Assembly: GCA_021030915.1 (NCBI GenBank)
Contig: JAGEMR010000104.1
Location: forward strand, 42,214 to 106,213
Direction: 5' to 3'
Length of the DNA stretch: 64,000 bases
Source of the DNA: Astrothelium macrocarpum
Taxonomy: Eukaryota; Ascomycota; Dothideomycetes; Trypetheliales; Trypetheliaceae
Shown: piece after piece, positions 48,288 through 59,824 of the stretch
How positions within the stretch are numbered: position 1 is the first letter of the stretch
Layout of the letters: each line of letters opens with the position of its first letter
The notes under the pieces: model-generated
The model's input: only the letters and a program-made list of their open reading frames with translations
Told to the model about the DNA's origin: nothing
The model's database searches: none
Made by a program: the position numbers and the translations under genes

Positions 48288-49491
48288 TTAGAAGTCAGAT
48301 GAACGTGAAATCTCGATGATAGAGTGCTGGCTGCCTTCCAGGTGTCGAATAGCAACGACGCGCAGACGCACGTCCACTTTCTGTACCAAAGCGTGCCAGT
48401 CCTCGACTTCTCTCTCCTTGCCACCTAATACCTGCCGCATCGTCAGGTCCTTCTGACGCATTGCCGCTTCTAATGTTGGCGAAATTGTTCCAGGAGTAGG
48501 AAGCACCATATCCATGATGATGATGCGACTACTCTCGTTCATTGCTTTTGCCAGTTCCCTCAAAATCCTGACTGCATCTGTATCGGGCCAATCATGGATG
48601 ATTGTTCGCAACAGATAGACATCGGCGTGCTTTACTGGTTGTGGAGTGAAGAAGTCATGCTCCATGAACTCGATCCTGCCTGCAATCTCCAATGGAAGTG
48701 ACTCGGCCTGAGTTTGAGCACTTTTAATAGGTTCTGGCAGATCTTGGACGACGAACTTGAGATTCTCGAATGCCTTTGCCAAAGCCAAAGAGGCGCTCCC
48801 GGAACTGCCGCCAACCTGGGTTGTGTTAACGCTTGCTATGTGGTCGAAAGGGAATATTTACGTCGACTACGGTTGCCTTCCCAAGAGCCTTCCAGTCCAA
48901 TCCTACCAGCAGATGGTCTGCACTGGACCCCGGATTGACCGTGGATTGGCTGTCCATGTATTTACTAAACTCGGCGCTGCGTGCGGGGTCTGCGTTGAGA
49001 TGTTTGAAGAACGAGAGCCCGGTGTTCATTGCTATATTGAATGCTGTCTCATTCTCTTTGGTGGGATAAGGCCATCTCTCCGTGGCTTCTATGAATTTCG
49101 TCATACATGGAATGGACCAGTCAAGTGAAAACGATAGCCAAGTGAAAAGGTTATCATCTTCCACAAAGGCGACTGAAAGCGAATTATGCGCTAATTTTCC
49201 TTGGCCAGTCTCACAAAGAAAATTAGCCGTCATGGCCATCCGTGTCACCGAGCGAAGAGTCGACTCCGGTAGCTGGACCTGTTCTGCGAGATCGGCGTAT
49301 GCAATGGCGCCAGGTGGTAGTGGTAATTTATGAAGAATCTCGAAACGATAGATCAATCCTATGCAAGCAAGTTGCTGCTGCTGAAACAGAATTTCTGTTA
49401 TGAAGTCACTCGGTTGTTGCACACAGTATTTCAGTCGTGCCGTAGAATCGAAGATGTCTTGTCGTAATTGGATGTTCGGGAAACCCACCAT
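48288..49491 (-). CDS. S-adenosylmethionine-dependent O-methyltransferase (385 aa)
   Basis: Caffeate/sterigmatocystin-type O-methyltransferase, likely to methylate a phenolic hydroxyl of the polyketide. Exons 49491-48862 and 48815-48288, with a 46-nt intron inside the SAM-binding motif: joining gives VVDVGGSSGSASLA (about residues 208-221). An N-terminal winged-helix/dimerisation part (residues 1 to about 100) precedes it. Downstream motifs are FVVQDLPEP, RIEFMEHDFF and YLLRTIIHDWPD with the probable catalytic His284. IIIMDMVLP and DLTMRQVLGGKEREVEDW follow. Divergent from the P450 gene across 421 bp. Confidence 0.93.
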
Positions 49492-49912
49492 GGTGTCTTT
49501 GTTTAATCGACTTCAGATGCAACAAATTTGCAGTCGATTAAGAGAAAATTTACACCCGACTATTTCTGCGATTGTTCCTCGCACTTTTCAAAGGAATGCC
49601 ATAGCAGCGTCTAAAACTTCTGACCGTTACGGAACCAACCTTTTCGGCGAGCTAACGAACCGGGTCTTTGCAAAACTTGTAAATTCCGAACTCTCGGTCA
49701 GCGTCCCATATTCGAAACTAATCCCGAGAAGCCCTAAAAACAGCCTGCGATATGAATGAATTTCGAACGTCAGTAATCGCTTGCTGGTGTTCCACAAATT
49801 TCGCTCAGCAGCATCCCGGTCCCATTGGCTCCCACCCCGGCTAGCAAGGATCCAAGATGAGTCTCATAACTTGCAAGAACTCCTTGAGTCCGTCAATTCG
49901 ATCAGATGCAAG
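49492..49912. promoter_or_regulatory. Shared divergent promoter of methyltransferase and P450
   Basis: 421 bp between the two start codons. No clear copy of the AGGTCT inverted repeat was seen. Candidate CGG-type half sites occur but are too short to assign. Confidence 0.4.
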
Positions 49913-51607
49913 ATGACTTTTGTTTATGCGCTCTACGTGTATCTCCTGGTGAGTGTGAGTGTTATTCTTTTATTAAGATTAACTGCACGGTGGATATCCA
50001 AAGACAGTCAAATAGATAAGATTGATGGACCAAAGGGTAATATTCTTGTCGGCAATGGATTAAATCTTCCTCCACATGCCACTCAACGACTTCGTGAATG
50101 GGCTCAGCAGTATGGGGAAGTGTATAAAATTCGCATTGGATGGTATCACTGGGTTGTGCTGAATAGCCCTGATGCAATCAAGGAAGTTTTTGATAAACAG
50201 GTGAACAATTTCTCTTATATCTAGCTCGCCCTTTCTGTTAACAATTTACTCCCACAGTCTATCTCATGCTCGTCGAAGATGCCAGCGCCGATGGGGGAGC
50301 TAGTTGTGGGAGGCATGAGGATGTTGACTATGCCCTATGGTCCAAAATGGCGTGTATATCGCACACTCGTACACGGTCTGTTGACACCAAAAAAAGTGCA
50401 GACTTTCATTCCAATGCAGACACTGGAAATTAAACAATTAGTTTCTGATCTGGCTACTAACAATTTCGACGACACTGCATTCTATGGACATATCCGTCGT
50501 GCTCTCTTTTCCATCATGATGACGTCTGTTTATGGAAAGCGTATTGAACGCATGGATGATGAAGATATCAAGTATTCTGAACAGAGCGGCAAGCTTCTTG
50601 GAAAGCTTGGCAAAGCAGGAACGTTCATCGAAGATGAGATTCCTCCTTTGACAAAGCTTCCTCTGTGGATGCAGCCGTCAAGGAAAAAAGCGCTGGAGCA
50701 CGCCAAATGGGTGCTTTGGGTTAAGATGCGGATGTGGAACGAGTTGCAAGAGAAATTCGATAGTGGCACTGCATCGCCTTGTTACGGAGTCGATTTGATG
50801 CAAAGCGATTACGCGTCCCAAGGGCTTCAAAAGGAAGATTGCGCTTGGATCGCTGGAGGTAGGCTGTTTTGCTCGTTTTGAACGTTCGGTTGTTCACTAT
50901 CGGCAGGTCTTGTGGAAGCTGGATCGCAGACTTCTGCAGCGACGCTTAGCAATTTAATTCTCTTTCTAGCTGCGACTAGAGATGCTCAAGCAGAAGCATT
51001 CCGGGAACTGCAAGAGGTTGTCGGAGAGTCGCGTGTACCCGATTACGACGACCTCAAAAAATTGCCCTATATCAACGCATGTCTGAAGGAGATTTTGCGC
51101 TTGTGTCCTGCTCCACCATGGATTCTGAGGCATTTTGCCGATAGCGATGTTTTCTACAAAAACTTCAACATTCCAAAAGGCACCGCTATTGTTGGAAATA
51201 CAGCCGCCATCCATTTTGATCCGGTTCGGTTTCCTGATCCTTTCGATTTCAAGCCTGAACGTTATATTCACCACACGAGGCGGGCAGCCGAGTATGCGGC
51301 CATGTCAGACCCGTACGCACGCGACCATTTCACTTTTGGCGCTGGCCGAAGAATTTGCCCGGGGTCGCGATTCGCCGAGAATACCCTGGCTTTAGCCTTA
51401 GCAAACATACTATGGGCCTTTGAGATTAGACCGACTCTGATCACAGTAGAAGGGAAAGAGAGTGAAGCTAAGATGGACCTGTCTGACAGTGCATTCGATG
51501 AGGCGCCGTTAAAATCAGCGAAGCCATTCAAGGCTCGATTTTTACCTCGCAGTGATGCGAGATTGAAGCTTGTAAAGGAGGAATGGCTTGCATATGGCAA
51601 GACGTAG
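49913..51607 (+). CDS. Cytochrome P450 monooxygenase (529 aa)
   Basis: ER-anchored haem monooxygenase. Exons 49913-50200, 50258-50858 and 50907-51607, introns in phase. An N-terminal membrane anchor (ALYVYLLVSVSVILLLRLTA) is followed by a Pro-containing hinge (DGPKGNILVGNG). The I-helix reads AGGLVEAGSQTSAATL, with Gln where most P450s have Asp/Glu before the conserved Thr. ExxR is in KEILR, the PERF-like motif is FKPERYI, and the haem loop is FTFGAGRRICPGSRFAE (Cys about 447). The general type resembles OrdA/O-methylsterigmatocystin-oxidoreductase-like P450s. A role in hydroxylation or ring coupling of the aromatic product is inferred from the cluster. The start was chosen at the ATG before the anchor; the frame is open further upstream. 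Confidence 0.94.
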
Positions 51608-52375
51608 GTGCAATTGGTGAAATGAATGAGAGGGACATTCAGGTACTACATCTAAAACGGCCGACCGTTCAGAGAGACCCCAATCTACAGCTCCGGACTG
51701 TATGGGCTGACTGTGGTTCCAAAACAGAGTATGAATTGTCACAAAATCTCTTCGGCTCTATTTTCCCTTCCCATAATTTCGGGGTTCTCAGTGAGAGTTC
51801 TTTGCCATTATGCCAAATTGTCACCCGCTTGCTAGATTTTTTCGAGTGCCAGATATCGATTACCAGAAACATGCGTCAGGAATCAGGATGACATGTCACT
51901 CCAGTCTCAATAAGTTGCGTATTACGGATCGTTCAATGCAAGAGCCCGTCCACTAATCATTTCACTTCTTCTAAGTCTTGCGCTAAGCCTCTCGCTCAGG
52001 ACTTTTCGGTCTACATCCATGCGTTGTCGATTGCGAAGACAACCCTGTTGCCGTAGCGTGGATAATCTTTGGTGGTGAAGAATGCGCTCGGCGAGCCAGA
52101 GCTACCACTGTGAACAGAACGCGAGCCGGAATTCGACGTCCCCGCGTCGCCGAGCGCGGAGACCGTGGAAGTGGCTCAGCCGCAATCTTTGGGAAACGTG
52201 ACGGGACCGAGTGGGCTATGGCCGACCGTCATGGTATGTCAGCTTCGACAGCTGAATTTGTTTGCCCTTTAGAGCTGTCGCGCAGCTTGGCTCAATCAAC
52301 AACATAAACGTATGCCCAAGGTGGATCTCTCAGACAATGTACGCCACATAGTTGATTTTACTGGGGAAAACCACC
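51608..52375. other. Intergenic between P450 and SDR
   Basis: About 770 bp, promoter of the SDR. Only motif-free short frames. Confidence 0.5.
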
Positions 52376-53439
52376 ATGGCTAAACACACTCCTAATCCAC
52401 TTCCAGACCTTCCCAGGCCAACCAAGGGTTATCACAAAACGGTATATCCTTATATTAGTCCTGATCGACCGGAACTTAATGTGTCAGGAAAGACTTTGTT
52501 GATTACGGGAGGAGGTTCGTTGTGGTCATTACTCCCGTTTCTGCTATACTTCTAAGCAATCAAATGTAGCTGGCGGAGTTGGAAGTGGCATCTGCAGGGC
52601 CTTTGCACAAGCAGGCATACAGCACATGATCATCGTCGGACGTACACTCTCCTCTCTTCATGGAGTCAAGCAAGAGCTTGAGTCAAATTACCCCACGGTG
52701 GAGGTCACAATACATGCCGCAGATATTACTGATTGCCCTGCTATGCAATCTATTATCCATGAAGCAGGCAAGATTGACATTGTCGTTAGCGCCGCGGCAA
52801 TCTGTCATCAAGTAACACCAACCTCGACCGTTGATCCGTCAACACTTTCACAGATGCTTCAGACCAATACCGTCGGCCCTTTTCAACTTATCAGTACTGT
52901 TTTGCATGAACGTGCAATCCAAGGATGGAATCATGAGTTAAAGATCATTTACATCAGTAGCGCGTTAAGCCACACGCACATTTGCCACTTATCTGGATAT
53001 GCGGCAAGCAAGGCGGCCATGAATCTACTAGTTCTACACCTTAACATGCAGTGGAACTCTCGCGGCGTATCGATTTTTGCTGTGCATCCTGGTTTGATAT
53101 ATACTACGCTTACCGGAAAAGTTTTCCCTCCAGACTCGCCAATCTGGGAAGATGGTGAGTTTTTTTTTTTTCTTCATTTTTCCACGTGCTCGGCGTCTTG
53201 GACAGGTTCTAATAGGTCGTACAGCAAGTCTGTCGGCAGGATTTTGTGTATGGCTATGCCATCCCGAAGCAGCTTTCCTAAGTGGAAAGGTTTTGTGGGC
53301 GCAGTGGGACGTGCCGGAATTATTGGCGCAAAAAACTTGGATTGAAAGATACCCTTGGCACTTGGAGATTGGACTGAACCTTCCTACTACAGAGAGACCG
53401 ACAGAGGAGTTTTTTGTTGTGGAGAGGACGAAGAATTAG
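52376..53439 (+). CDS. Short-chain dehydrogenase/reductase of the PKS cluster (315 aa)
   Basis: NAD(P)-dependent ketoreductase/dehydrogenase. Exons 52376-52514, 52570-53154 and 53216-53439, in phase. The second intron starts with a T-run (gtgagtttttt). Of its two possible acceptors, only the one ending at 53215 (ctaatag) gives the conserved SDR tail (RTASLSAGFCVWLCHPEAAF). Motifs: LITGGAGGVGSGI cofactor loop (split by intron 1), AADITD, VVSAAAI, catalytic Ser in IYISSALS, YAASK, and VHPGLIYT. It probably reduces or oxidises a keto/hydroxy group on the polyketide. Same strand as the P450 and the FAD oxidase. Confidence 0.91.
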
Positions 53440-54442
53440 TCTAGATTAGATAAATATGGCTAATTGATGCCACAGGGTGATGTGTTTAACAAGCCCGTGA
53501 AGTCGAATCTGATTCGGCCACATGATTTGTTAGCTGCCTCGTCAAGCATTTATTCTGATTCCAAAGCTTCATGTGTCCTCTGGGTACTCTTTGGAGTACA
53601 TTGATATCGGAGATGAAACATTTTGGACTGTGTGTTGTTTTGACATGACGGATAGTCCGTCCTCAGCTCGAAGATTGCTACCTCTGACGGCCAATGAGCG
53701 GAAATAATGCGTCGAGCGTAGGGAATTAGGCGTAAGAGAAATAAACCATGGCTTGGAACCTGCATAGAGTTGTAGATCTGACATGCTTCGAATCTCGCCA
53801 TCTTGCACGCGGTAACGGAACTCGATGAAACGTGAACTAGTGGAGATTAGACAGTCTACCAATCAGATCTTCGACGCCATCTTGTTCCATGAAGCCCCGG
53901 AAGTTGCTTAAAACATACTACGGCCAGAATCGGATTGACTCCCAGCATTATTTCAAATCATTCGGCACGTTGGTAACACGTTCATAATATTCAGCCACAA
54001 AGGCGGCTCATCAACACATCAGCTTCGACGCGCCTTCGATTGCTAATTTTACCTATCTTTGCCGCTCATTCCCGTTATCTTTGACGTGAAAGAGTTCGGA
54101 GGAGGCTCGAATACGAACAAAGTTCTGGTGTTGTGCAGGGCCGGCGTAGCAATAGGGTCAGCGCAGATGGTAGATCTTGTTGGAATGCCAGCCCGTGGCG
54201 CCCAGGCCGCTTTCTCTCAAAGTAAAACCTTCTTGCCGTGCCTCTAGAGTGATCCATCAGGATGGTCCAGCTGAAAAATCGCTATCCGCATCTCGAAGCA
54301 TGAGCGCCCGGTCGAGGTCCTTACCGAGGCCTAAGCTTTTTAGCTTTCCATCTGCTGCCAATATTTAAATGTGCTCGATGTCCTCGCTGGTTAGCCTTTC
54401 TATAATTCAAGTCAGTCGTGATCTTTGAGACAATTCAAGACG
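53440..54442. other. Intergenic between SDR and FAD oxidase
   Basis: About 1 kb. Overlapping minus-strand frames at 53550-53862 share no motif. Contains the FAD-oxidase promoter. Confidence 0.5.
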
Positions 54443-55966
54443 ATGACCATCTCTTACCTGAGAGCTGCATTGTTCGCTACCTTTGCTGGCGCCATCGCTG
54501 CTTCAGGGGCTGGAGATCTCAGTCGTTCTCTTCAGCCACTGCTATCAAAAGATGCCCAAATCTACTACCCAGGATCTGACGGATACAAAAATGCGACTAC
54601 AAGATGGAGCGCCTCCATCAAGCCAGGTCTCGACGTGATTGTGAAAGTTGCGTGTGAGGAAGATGTGCAACACTCTGTATGCTAGCATGAGAGCTCGAGA
54701 CAGCTTATTGTTAATATAGCTCAGATTGAATATGCAAACGAGCACAGCATACCATTTCTTGCCATCGGAGGCGGCCATGGGACGTCCTCTGCGCTTAATT
54801 CGATTCAAAGTGGAATCGGGATTTGGCTAAGAGGCATGCTCGGCTTCGAACTAGCCAAGGGTAATAGCTCTGAAGCAATCATTCAGGCTGGAATGAAGTC
54901 GGGAGAGGTTATTCAAGCCTTATTGGACCAAGGAAAGGAGTCCACAACAGGCGGTTGTGACTGTACTGGCTTTACATCCCCTATGCTCGGTGGTGGCCAC
55001 GGCTGGCTTCAGGGCAAATACGGTTTAATGCTCGACAATCTTCTTTCTGCTCGTTTGATTCTTGGTAACGGCACCGCAATAACAGTTTCGGACACTCAAC
55101 AACCCGATCTGTTTTGGGGATTGCGTGGCGCAGGACACAACTTTGGCATCGTTACATCGGTCCATTACCGAGTTTATGATCCCGTCCCCAGTCAGAGTGG
55201 GTTTGCGACCGCTACGTTTACCTTTACCCAAGACAAGCTGGAAGATGTGTTTAGTATAGCGAATACGTGGCTTATGGCAAAAAATCGGCCAGTCGAGCTG
55301 ACGCACTACGGAATAATAGCATTCAATCCAGCCGTTGATTCAAAGCCCGTGATCGAGTTTTTGGTTTATTGGCAGGGCTCCGCCATTCCCGCAGAATATA
55401 TGGAACCGTTGAGCGCACTGAAACCAGTCAGTATCGTTCAGGAACACGTAGACCTTTTGGGCGCTAACTCCAACACTGGAGCTTCGTTCGATGGACCAGC
55501 TTGTGTGGAAGGGTTAAGTCATCAAACTTACCCTGTAGATTTGGACAAGTGGAGCCTCGAAAACTTACGCACAGTCCTAGAAATAGTTGCAAAATTCCCT
55601 TCTTATTTGAACCAATCCGTCATGTTGCTCGAAGGCTTTTCGACAAACCGAGTGTCACAAATACCACAATCTAGCACAGCATATCCGAGTCGAAACAGTC
55701 AGCTATTGGCCTCGCCCTTGTTCACATACCCCGCCAATAACGGAACTTTGGACCAGACCGTCTTCGAACTTGGAAAGCAAATTAGAAGTGCCCTTTTGAA
55801 TGGAACAGGCTTGGAATTGAATGCGTATGTCAACTATGCACATGGCGATGAAAGCCAACAAGCAGTTTACGGATACGAGTCATGGAGACTACAGAAGTTG
55901 AGAGCGCTGAAGAAAACCTATGATCCAGAGGGAAGATTCAACTTCTACGAGCCAATCAGCTTGTAG
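54443..55966 (+). CDS. Secreted FAD-linked oxidoreductase, berberine-bridge-enzyme type (491 aa)
   Basis: VAO/BBE-family flavoenzyme. Exons 54443-54676 and 54725-55966, 48-nt intron, in phase (QHS|IEY). Signal peptide MTISYLRAALFATFAGAIAA, so it enters the secretory route. The FAD-binding part has FLAIGGGHGTSS, with His96 the probable 8-alpha-histidyl flavin ligand. TTGGCDCTGFTSPMLGGGHG follows, where a Cys (156 or 158) sits where bicovalent members attach FAD. FWGLRGAGHNFGIVTSV follows. The C-terminal BBE motif is in LNAYVNYAHGDE and YDPEGRFNFYEPISL. Such enzymes in fungal aromatic-polyketide clusters perform oxidations, ring closures or couplings. Last gene of the cluster before the A+T block. 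Several N-glycosylation sequons are present. Confidence 0.93.
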
Positions 55967-57100
55967 GTCTCTAGTTGGCGTTTATGGGGTATTTGGGTCC
56001 TTTAAGACGATGTACGACGCAGCCCGCTTCTACACGCAGCTGTAAAACTGTCTGCGTTATTAACAATGTAGTTTACTGTATCTCTGCAAGAACTCCAGTC
56101 CTTTACAGAAGTTAGCCAGTCCCATTGTCCTTCAAGAGTCCCAGTGACGTTGTTTAAAAAAAAAGGAAAAAATAAAAAAATAAAAGAGAAGACAAATTGA
56201 TAGATATTGAAAGCAGAAGGAAGATAGACAGACGTTTTAATGTCAGAAAGAAATTAATATATATTTGAAGATTGAAACAGGTCGACCGACATGGAAGTGT
56301 TGGAAAAGCGTTAGCGACTCTGCGTGCTTTACCTTCGTACCAGGTAGCGGCATGTCAAGAATAGCCGTAGCCATCGGATGCATTAAGAAATCTTTGGGGA
56401 TACACACGAGGTTGCTTGATTCATAGATTCCAACTGGTGCGGCCCCCTTGGAGGGATATCCCGGGTGCGTGGTTTTACATCCAGCCACAGCTGAAAAAAC
56501 GACCGCCTTTGAGAGAGACATGTTTGGTGCATCGATTGTGAAATCCGCGTGATTGGTTTCCCATCTGACCGCCTCCGATATGTACGCTGACTGAGTACTT
56601 ACAGCGCCTCCCCAGCCCTGGTAGCCAGCGTGACAGGAGGTCAGATTATACCCGAACAAGTAGTCTTCAATGAAAATTCACGGCAGCAACCGAGGAAAGC
56701 AGCTATTGATTGGCCGATATGTATTATGTAGATCGACGATTGAGGCTTTAGAAACTCCACTTTGTGCCAGTCTAGCCGTCGTATGCGCCAGTGCATCATC
56801 TTAGCAAATGTTCTCGCCACTTGACAGGGAGCGGAACGTAAAAAGATTTGAATCAGTAAGCCCCGAAGGCAAGTCCAAATGCAGCTTTGTGCGTGCCGTG
56901 CCCACTGCTTCCCGCAATCATTTGTTCAGTGATGTATGGCACTGACTTGTCGTTCGAGTTCTAAGACTGCAGCCACAGCGGTCAGCTCGGCAGAATGGTT
57001 GCAGCCGTCACCGGTCGTCAACTCATAGGAGTCTTCCCTGCAGCGCGCACGGTCCGGCAGCTCGCACACCCACCAAATTTCAACTTCTACGTCTTATTAT
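55967..57100. other. Transition region at the right border of the cluster
   Basis: No supported gene. A poly-purine A-rich stretch lies at 56155-56235. A minus-strand frame 56243-56659 (138 codons) has no recognised family or partner exon; it could be a remnant of a lost neighbour. Composition falls abruptly to A+T from about 57100. Confidence 0.4.
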
Positions 57101-57456
57101 TACAATATCTCAACGAATATGACTCCAATTGAGGCTGCGTTTGCTGATCTGAGTTTATAAAAGAATTATTTAATTGTTTTTATTATTAAGAAATATGATT
57201 GTGATCGCACGATTTTTTTAAAACGCTGAAAAGAAATATAAATTTTACGAAATGAATATAAAAAAAACAAAAATCTATTCAACAAATAATAAAAAAAAAT
57301 GTTTTTAAATAAAATCAATAAATTTTTTAAAAAAAATATATTTTTTATTAATATAATAATATGAATTTTTATTTATAATATTATAAGAATCTGATCTAAA
57401 AAGAATTCAATTGTATATTAAATGAATTATCATCAAAAAGAAATTATTTTAATATA

Positions 57457-59335
57457 GGGTCTACCACGGTGGGTTGAATCACCCCATCGGTTGAATCACG
57501 CTGTATCTGCGTTCAGCATACGATCAATATTCGAATCTTATACATTTTTCATCCACATTTTTAAATCTAAATTTGAATTATCTGAAGAATCACTAGATAT
57601 ATAATTTATTTTTTCTGATTTTTCTTTTTTAAATGCAATTTTGGTTGATCGTTTACGACGGCGTTTCGTATATGATTTTGTTTTTAAAATATTTACAATT
57701 TATAATATATTCATAATTATATAAATATTAATATCCTCTAATTTGATTTTTTTATTTTTAATATTACGCTTTCGTTTATTAAAAAATTCTGATTAATTTA
57801 TTAATTATTTGACCACAATGACGATTATAATATTTTGAAATTCGCAAAAATATATTATATATTTAATATAATATTTTACAAATTATTTAATTATATTATT
57901 TTTATTCAAAATTTTTATAAATTTTTTATTGAATTTGTTAAATTCAATAATTTCTGAAAAAGAATTTTTTAATAATAATTGATTTAAATTGATTAAAATG
58001 AATGATATAAAAATTTTTATATATAACGTAATATGTATAATAGATAATTTATTAAAAACTCATCTGCGATTTAAAGATATTATATCTGCGTTTTGAAAAT
58101 CAATATAAATATTTTTTTTTGATATAATTATATTACGCGTCCAAATGAATATTTTAATTCATTCAATCTTAGATATATATTATATATTGAGTCTACAGAA
58201 CGTAATTATTTCATTTATATAAAATCGTTTGAACATGAAAAACATATCCATATCAAATAATTAAAATATATATAAATAATATGATAATATAATCATAAAA
58301 TCGATCTTATTTTTCATATAATAAATGATGAATTTAATCTGAATATGACTATCGTAATCATTTATAATAAAAAAACGTCTATAATTCGTATATTATTCAT
58401 ATATTAAAGAATCGAAAATCTCAATCAATCAATATAATATTAATTCATTTGATATTCAATCATTTTTATTAATTGTGAAATGATATTTTAATGATATATT
58501 TGTGAAAAATCAGCGCGAATTCAGTTATATATTTTTGAAAATCAAAAAAAAAATACAAATATTTCGTTTATTATATTGATATATTCAATCATTATAATCC
58601 ATTCTTGTTTATCTATCATAATTTTTTATTTCTTTTTTATATCAAAATAAATCAATATTTTAGATGATTATTTTTCGTCAATATCGAATTCTGATTTATT
58701 CATATTATAGATATTTGAAATATTATATTTATATTTTTTTTGTTGTGTTTCGAATGCGTCAAATCAGTGATTTATTGTTTTTATAATTGCGTCATTCATA
58801 CGAACAGATTCAAATTGAGTAATATATATATTACGAATTTGAGAATATCATTTGATAAAACGTTCGATTTAATTGGCGTCAATTAATTTAAAATAGATTT
58901 GTATGGAATATAAATGAGACGTATAATAAACGCATTTTTTTCGTAAAAATTCAACAAATTCAATTAATAATAAATATATAATTGGAATTTCTACGTTAAT
59001 ATATCGTTTGATTTAATGAATCAAAATTGATTCTTCAATATTTATCAAAATTTGTTATAATTTATTAATTTTAATTTACGAAATATCGCTATTTTATTTA
59101 CGTTTTAACGTTGAATCAGATATTTTAAAATTACGTATAATTTTACGAATTAATAATAATGGATTTTTTAAAAATATAATAAAAACAATTTGTATTGTTT
59201 TTTCAAATTCTATATTTTTTGAATCAATTTGAATTATCATGATTGAATGTATATGAATTCTATATGGATCGTATGCTGAGCGCAGATATAGTGTGATTCA
59301 ACCGATGGGGTGATTCAACCCACCGTGGTAGACCC
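57457..59335. mobile_element. Type A TA-flanked DNA transposon relic (1879 bp)
   Basis: 69-bp terminal inverted repeats (57457-57525 and 59267-59335) differ at three positions, all transitions. TA dinucleotides flank both ends (57455-57456 and 59336-59337). Each repeat begins GGGTCTACCACGGTG and carries the direct repeat GGTTGAATCAC twice. Length, repeat size and TA duplication fit Tc1/mariner-superfamily elements such as Fot1/pogo, but no transposase frame survives, so the family is inferred. Confidence 0.75.
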
Positions 59336-59824
59336 TATTTTAAAAATTTCAATTTTTTTTAAAATAAAATAAATAATTGAATAGAATTTAAAAAATATTT
59401 TAATCTGATTTATTTTTTGATTTTTTTATTGTATATTTATTAATATATAAAATTAAAATGAAAATTCTTTGAATATAATATTTTATCATAAAATTGATAT
59501 AATATTAATAAAAAGAAATTTTTATAAAATTATATTAAAAAGATTAAATATATTATATCATTGAAAATATTTAAATAAGATTATATTAAAAATGTTTTAT
59601 AAATTAATTCATAAAAATGAATTATAATTATTATTATTATTTTTTATAATGATATATTTATATTATTTGTAATTATTTATCAAAATATTAATAATTTTCA
59701 AATTTCATGATTTTAAAATTTTAAACATAATAAATATTATATTTATTTTGCAAATATATTATCTGATTTTATAAATAAAGATTTTGCATTTGATTGATTG
59801 ATCAATATATTTGATAAATATATA

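Noticed and set aside
56243..56659. 138-codon minus-strand frame beside the cluster
   Set aside because: No recognisable family or exon continuation; possible remnant only.
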